Below are positions 58,496-64,000 of a stretch of 64,000 bases of DNA, in pieces. Origin of the DNA: Marsupella aquatica (taxonomy: Eukaryota > Marchantiophyta); NCBI GenBank assembly GCA_973895155.1, contig OZ316893.1, positions 21,204,001 through 21,268,000 of the forward strand, in the 5' to 3' direction. Made by a program: the position numbers and the translations under genes. Every line of letters starts with the position of its first letter. The first letter of the stretch is position 1. The notes under the pieces are model-generated. The model saw only the letters and a program-made list of their open reading frames with translations, made no database searches and had not been told where the DNA came from.

Positions 58496-61400
58496 TTAGG
58501 TAGTAGAGAACGAATGAGAGTGTCCAAGGTGGGGAGGAGCAACCTGCTTTGGAAACGAGAACCCAATGTTCTCAAGCATACCCTGCAATAGAACAGACCA
58601 ACGCAATCTTAAACAAAGTCCTCATATTGAAGCATGAATGAATTGATATGGACTCCCCTTCTGTATATCAATATTTCCCAGGTTATCTATAAAGGAGGAG
58701 GCTCCAAATTAAATCCTGTGATACCCTCCCACATTACCTTCAAACTACCAAGGCACAGTTTCCTTCCAAAACCGGCCATATCCGCTAACTAGTTATGACT
58801 CTTGTTCTGCAAGAGGGATCTGGATCCATCATCGAAACCTGAAACAACTCATTGAAATCCCAACCTCATGACCCCTATCAGAACCAAAGACGGCGTACTC
58901 ACAGTTGGATCATTGATGCCAAAGGCGACACAGTAATGCTCCTGCCAAAGAACACAGTATATTAAGAAATTGGCAACACGCAATGAGATGTCACTGACAT
59001 TCAAAGACCACTCTCATGGACATGTATCGTCAAGTGACTTACTATCAACTTAAGATCCGCATTCAATAACAATAAATACATGAGGAGATTTCAATATATA
59101 TACCTGCATAATATGCCATTCCTCGAATTCGTCAAATATCTCAAGCCGCTCAATCCTAAGACACAGCATAGCGAGAATTAAGACTAGAGCAAAGAATTTC
59201 TCCCCCAACCATCACCCGTGATATCCAGGCCAACATCATCCATACATTTGTGATATGTGAAACTTGTTAAAAATTCCCGAAAACCACAGTTTCCTGGACA
59301 TCTAGATCGTTGTTCCAAGAGATCAATGTCCAATCAGCTAATTCTTAAGCTCAAGACCTACCTCCTTCTGTCAATGGGGTCCAAGTGTTGGTTGTAGATC
59401 ACATCCATATTTAGTGCATCTGCTCTCTGCAACAGAAAGGGAAATTTGACAAGAAAGAAATCAGGGTGACATGATACAACTATCGCAAACTAATTCCTCA
59501 AAACAGTCCACAGAACGCAAATGAGGAAGAGAAAGAAGAAAGGGGACGCAAACAAACAGTGGAGTGAAGTCCCCTAGAAAAACTCAACTTCAGCAATTCC
59601 ACATCAAGAAGGGCATACACTACTGCTTGAAGATGCTACCTGCTAATGATCAGATACAGCGCCCACACCATAATAATAACCCATTGATAACTACAACAGG
59701 TCCTTTTCTTAATCGACTTTACAACCAGCAAAGCACTTAACCAAACGCAGGAACAGACCTGCCATCCTAGGTCAGTAAAACGTTTCATTTTTGCCTCCAA
59801 AGTTGGTGTGTCTTCAAGTCCCAATAAACCACAACCTCGGCTCTGAAAACATGAGAAGAAGTTTTCCACCCCGTTCAGATTGCCAGACTTGAGCGCACTA
59901 TAAGGCATGATGTGCACGAAGTCAGTGTTGGAATACAATAACTTAGAGCGCCCTGAAATGTGCAGTTCTAATGTACCTCAGTACTGCTACACACACCTCT
60001 CGGTAACACTCAGGCGTCCAAATTGAACAATGATCTTGAGGTAGACTTACAGACCTCAAGGTTTCTAATCATTTGCTGTCCAAATGCGTCGTCGGGATGA
60101 ATCTGTCATTCCCAGTACAGAAGTTAGGCTACTGAATTGGCTCCCTTTAATCTAAGTTACTTAACATCCCCGTCATAACTTCATTTTCGATGCTTCTCCT
60201 TTACAATAGATAATTATGCCAGACAGAGTTCCGAGACGAACGAAATCAGTGTTAACCCAATTCGGTTGGTCGGTGTCCAGAAGCAAATTGGAACTTAAGA
60301 GTGAAGAAAGCCCAACTCATTACGAATTTCGATTGAGACTTGTGGTTACAGATCTAAAGTCCAGGTCGGACAAAACAACCTCAAGAGTGATGTAAAACTA
60401 CAAGGTCCACAATGGTTCAAGGACAAAAGAAATTATAAGGATTGATAGATAAACATGAGCCAAAGTACGACACCTTCTACAATTAAAACTAGAAGATTTG
60501 ATTACATGAAACTCCGCAAGCTATCTAAACATACATCCCAAGTTTTGTCTAGTTCCCCATTGCAGATTGTTAATCCAGTCTTCGGACTGGGATCCCTCCA
60601 GTAACTACTACTGAGAAGTGGATTGTGGACATTTCAATCCCTGCGAAAGCAGAATATAATACCTGCTCATATATTACAAAAATTGATGTCGACAACTTCT
60701 CCGCAGCCCACTTAACAACAGCACGGCTGACTTCAGGGTCCAAGTAAATGAGCACACACTCTGCAATGATTATGGTAGGCACACTGGAAGGACAAGGAGA
60801 CAGTAAAAGTTTTTAATCAAGACTGATGCAAGGTGACATCTAACTGCTGTGGAAAAACTTAACACAGAAAACTCAAAACCCTGGAGAGAAGTGCATACGA
60901 AAATCGGTCGAACGTGGCATCTTTCCGGATAGTTTCTGAAATACTGCCTAGTTTGAAGACTTATGTGACCAAATATACGACTAATTCATGTCACGCTTAA
61001 AAGCTTCGAAAAAAGTATGACAACCACATATCTCCACCATGAAAAAAGTTGCTTAATTTGCTGTACCTAGCATCCAGACCAGCACGTTCAAACACAGCGT
61101 CTAAACCCTTCAGGTCCCGCAAATCAGCAGCCAGTAGCTTGTATTGCTCACTGAGAATTTCACCCTTCTCTGCACCATTGAGGCCCATCCTAGTGGTATT
61201 CACATGTCAGGCTTTCAGATGTAACAAATCAGATAATTACTTGATTTAATTACTGACAGGCAGATATTAATCAGATGCTTACTACAACGACAATACAAAA
61301 TTGGGTCCAGGCTACATCAATTAATGATCTAGCTTTAGTTAATACCCGTTAACTAGTCCAGCTGTTTCATGCTTCGAGAACAACCCAACCTGGCCAACAT

Positions 61401-63692
61401 GGGGTTACTTCCTCAACGGTTAAGTATAGCTAGAAGAGGTTCAGAAATGTGGTCTGTTATTATCCTACTGTTTTTGGTAGTTGTGATTGGGGCTGGGGGG
61501 ACATATACACTTCAACTAGCATCATAAGTCTACAACGTGACACAAGAATACATCATGGGAGTCATCTGACGATAGGTCTGATCCTCGGAGAATGGCCTTA
61601 TCATATAGGGATGGGACCAATGTTAGCAAAAAGAGAGTCGTTGTACCCTTGTGAATTTCGACTTCAGGACCAAGGTTGGCAACGAGCTCACCATGCGACG
61701 CAATTACTCCAGCCTTTCTACTTGTCACCTGGAAAAATCATTGATGTCCCACAAAATCCCCCAAAAGTGAGTGATTGACCTCTTTATACTTAAGGGTAGG
61801 CAAACGGCATATAACCTGGATAACTTCAAATGTACTTGGAACGCTATGCTGTCGCAACTTGGACAGATCTTCAAATAACGTCTTTCCATATTTTCAACAT
61901 AGTTCTTATGCCTTCTCATGTCACCCTTACGTATAGACTGACCCCACAGAATGCAATAAACCTCGGAACTAAAGAGACTTCCACAATGTATTTTGAGCGT
62001 TTGTGCCAGCAGCCCAATAATCACTTGTCTGGATTGGGTACCAGACACGTGTAGCTTGATTCTTGGGCAAAACCAATTTTCCACAATGAATATTATCAAA
62101 ACTTATAAGAAGATCCTTTCTGATTGATGTCAATTTCAAAATGCGTACCTCAATAAAGTCCAACTCCACAAAGAGATGTGGCGCTCGTCCTTCATCCTGG
62201 AGATTGAGAAGCCATGAATGTTATGTGTCACTCTCACTTGCCCAACATCAAGCGTGCTCATAAAATGAGAGCAAACTCCCTCTTGCGAATCATGAATCTA
62301 GTTCATGATAGGCATATCAGTACACGTGCATGCTGTTTGCTCCACGACCTCTCTCTGACACGTTAGGCTTAGCCTTTGAATATGGCTAGCCAGGAGGCGT
62401 CATCACTCCCCCAAAGCACGGATCCTTAGTGGCATCAAGGCCTTCCTTCATTTGTTGTGAATCTCATGAAATACCTTAAGTTGAAAGAACAAGGTATCGA
62501 AACCAGCTCCAAGTGACAAAACTTGCTTCCGCGGTGGAGTTCCATCTGCAGATGAGGGGTCGGCAACCTCAAGGAACTGGAGCACCAGCTTCCGCATCGC
62601 CGCCCAGCGTGCATAATAACCTGCGTTATGCAAGAGTCCAAAGCAATATTGAACAACTAAACAGCGGGCAACAGCTCTAGACAAGGCTGTAGCATAGCTC
62701 GTCCTCTACGCCAGCCATTAACGTAGGACTGCAGATATCAAATCAACTACAGTGCAAACTCGCCACACATATGTTTGAAGATGTACCAAACTTGCCTAAA
62801 CAGACTTAAGAGCCTGCAAATCTTCTCGAAGCACATCACAAATCAAGAATCAGCAACCTACCTTAAAAGATTTCTGCCTACGTATAACGCTCTTGAGCAA
62901 GAAAACCTTTTCAAAATGCACATCAGGATCCGCAACCTGACCCAAATTAAATTCTTCTTACATGTCATACCTCTGAGCAGGAAAACATTCTCAAATTAAA
63001 TAAAAGCAGTTATAAAAAACCTAACCTAAATTGAATTCTTCCTAATTACCATACACTTAAGCGACAACCTTCTCAAATACAAATTATCAGGATCAGCAAC
63101 TGAATTCTACTTGCCGGCCATACTTTTGCGCAGAAAAACCTTCCCAAATTCACTTAAGAATCAGGAATCAGCAACCTAACCGTACTGAAATTCTTCAGAT
63201 ACCTTATACTTGTGACAATGAAAGTATTCCCAAACGCAGTTCAGTAATCAGGAATAAGCAACTTCACCAAAATCTACATCCGTTGTACCTTTCAGACTTT
63301 GGAGCATGAAAAGCTTCTTCTCAAACGCACCTCAGAAATCAGAAGTCAGCAACCTACCCTAAATTGGAATATTTCCGGAGCAGAAAATCTTACCACGATT
63401 TATGATCGGGGATCTCTTTAAGGGTCTCCTCACAAAGAATCTGACGTACTTGTCCTCGATATATCCCTTGCTTACACAAGATCTGCAATTGCGGAATGGC
63501 AAACAGAAAATCAAATAGAGATTCTAGTATTTGGGGAAACCCTTCAAGCTGGTACGACACTAAATGTCCATCAAACACAAAAACGATAGAAACCATTCAA
63601 ATTGGCACAACCCCTTCGGAGACATACAATTTGGACGCAGAGGCGTCGTCGTTCGTAGCCTGCACGGCAGCAACAGAGCTGCTGCCCGCCAT
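58496..63692 (-). CDS. LCMT1: Leucine carboxyl methyltransferase 1 (PP2A methylase)
   Basis: Transfers methyl from SAM to the C-terminal leucine of the protein phosphatase 2A catalytic subunit, which steers holoenzyme assembly. The Arabidopsis orthologue (SBI1) damps brassinosteroid signalling. Exons 5' to 3': 63692-63628, 63482-63394, 62620-62475, 62196-62149, 61728-61647, 61169-61067, 60783-60663, 60102-60055, 59842-59759, 59426-59362, 59155-59104, 58941-58903, 58582-58496. They total 1029 nt, 342 aa (Arabidopsis about 332). The start is MAGSSSVAAVQATNDDASAS. Then SCVSKGYIEDKYVRFFVRR and SPIINRGYYARW, SAM-binding SLGAGFDT (87-94), FVELDF, IIAECVLIYLDP (183-194), IHPDDAFGQQM and EHYCVAFGIND. 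The C-terminal exon (GMLENIGFSFPKQV...) is less conserved. All junctions are GT-AG and in phase, and the gene appears intact. The last exon is the least certain. Confidence 0.95.
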
Positions 63693-64000
63693 CTCGCGCA
63701 ACTCCGCCCAGCTCAGTTCAGTTCAGTTCAGCTCGGCTCCACAATACCACAGCAATACCAAAGGAATTACGCAGTACAGAACGCAACAATAGCAACTTCC
63801 AGTAATGTGTATATTTCGTTGCGGAATGCAGATTCTTGCACTGTATAGCTCTCCAAGAACTCTCTAGGCTCACGCTGTGTGACCAGGGATCAGGTGTGCA
63901 CTAAACCAGGTGTTGCATTCCTTGAAAAGTGCTAACCCCCTAAAATTTGCATTTCTTACTAATAAAGCGCGAATTGCAGCCTACTTTCACAAGCTAGGGT
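63693..64000. other. LCMT1 upstream region, cut by the window edge
   Basis: This holds the presumed 5' leader and proximal promoter of the minus-strand LCMT1 gene. Apart from the pentamer tract I see no further structured element. Confidence 0.5.
63711..63740 (-). repeat. Pentamer tract in the LCMT1 5' leader
   Basis: On the plus strand: GCTCA, three times GTTCA, then GCTCG and GCTCC. It starts 19 nt upstream of the LCMT1 start codon. In size, base pattern and distance to the ATG it resembles the tract before PPWD1. Confidence 0.8.

Noticed and set aside
1-64000. CRISPR arrays, operons, rRNA or tRNA genes
   Set aside because: No regularly spaced short repeats with unique spacers, no ribosomal RNA signature and no complete tRNA fold were seen; the window is eukaryotic.

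Overview
The window is nuclear DNA of a land plant. It carries a nucleus-encoded plastid ribosomal protein uS10 with a transit peptide, a YUCCA-type auxin-synthesis flavin monooxygenase, plant-type GT-AG introns of moderate length, a TTTAGGG-type interstitial telomeric hairpin, and several Ty1/copia LTR retrotransposons. I cannot fix the species from the sequence. The fairly short introns and low gene density would fit a non-seed plant (bryophyte, lycophyte or fern), but this is only inference.

Layout. Positions 1-16 kb hold no intact gene that I can recognise. This part is AT-rich with decayed mobile DNA: three copies of a small element with TTACGG...CCGTAA ends, an 84-bp tandem repeat array, a run of degenerate 56-84 bp repeats, a decayed Helitron-type Rep/PIF1-helicase gene on the minus strand (about 8.9-12.5 kb) that is itself interrupted by a 297-bp solo LTR with a 5-bp target duplication, and a one-exon relic of a quinone-oxidoreductase-like gene. 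Positions 16.4-23.1 kb are one complete but inactivated minus-strand Ty1/copia element with very short LTRs (104/117 bp) and a 1.36-kb leader. Positions 24.7-26.4 kb hold the YUCCA gene (plus strand, 4 exons, 423 codons). Positions 26.4-32.9 kb have no recognisable gene. Positions 32.9-42.7 kb are a nested retrotransposon cluster: a plus-strand copia element with a perfect TSD inserted into the LTR of a deleted minus-strand relative, followed by a non-coding LTR element that shares its primer-binding-site sequence with the 16-23 kb element.

The right-hand third is gene-rich. A 13-exon PPWD1/CYP71 cyclophilin-WD40 gene (minus, 52441-46733, 628 aa) and a 3-exon plastid uS10 gene (plus, 55138-56960, 188 aa) are divergent. 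A 13-exon leucine carboxyl methyltransferase 1 gene (minus, 63692-58496, 342 aa) converges on the uS10 gene. I rebuilt all exon junctions by hand from frame, GT/AG signals and family conservation, and every total length is a multiple of three. The four host genes are housekeeping or regulatory genes with unrelated roles (auxin synthesis, chromatin/splicing-associated prolyl isomerase, plastid translation, PP2A methylation), so no operon-like logic is expected.

The most unusual observations are the recovery of continuous reading frame in the Helitron gene across the solo LTR, the small TTACGG-ended element family, the nested copia cluster with an 18-bp minisatellite expansion in one LTR, GCTCA/GCTCC-like pentamer tracts lying about 20 nt upstream of both minus-strand start codons, and a recurring pattern of two-copy tandem duplications with 70-84 bp periods in non-coding DNA.
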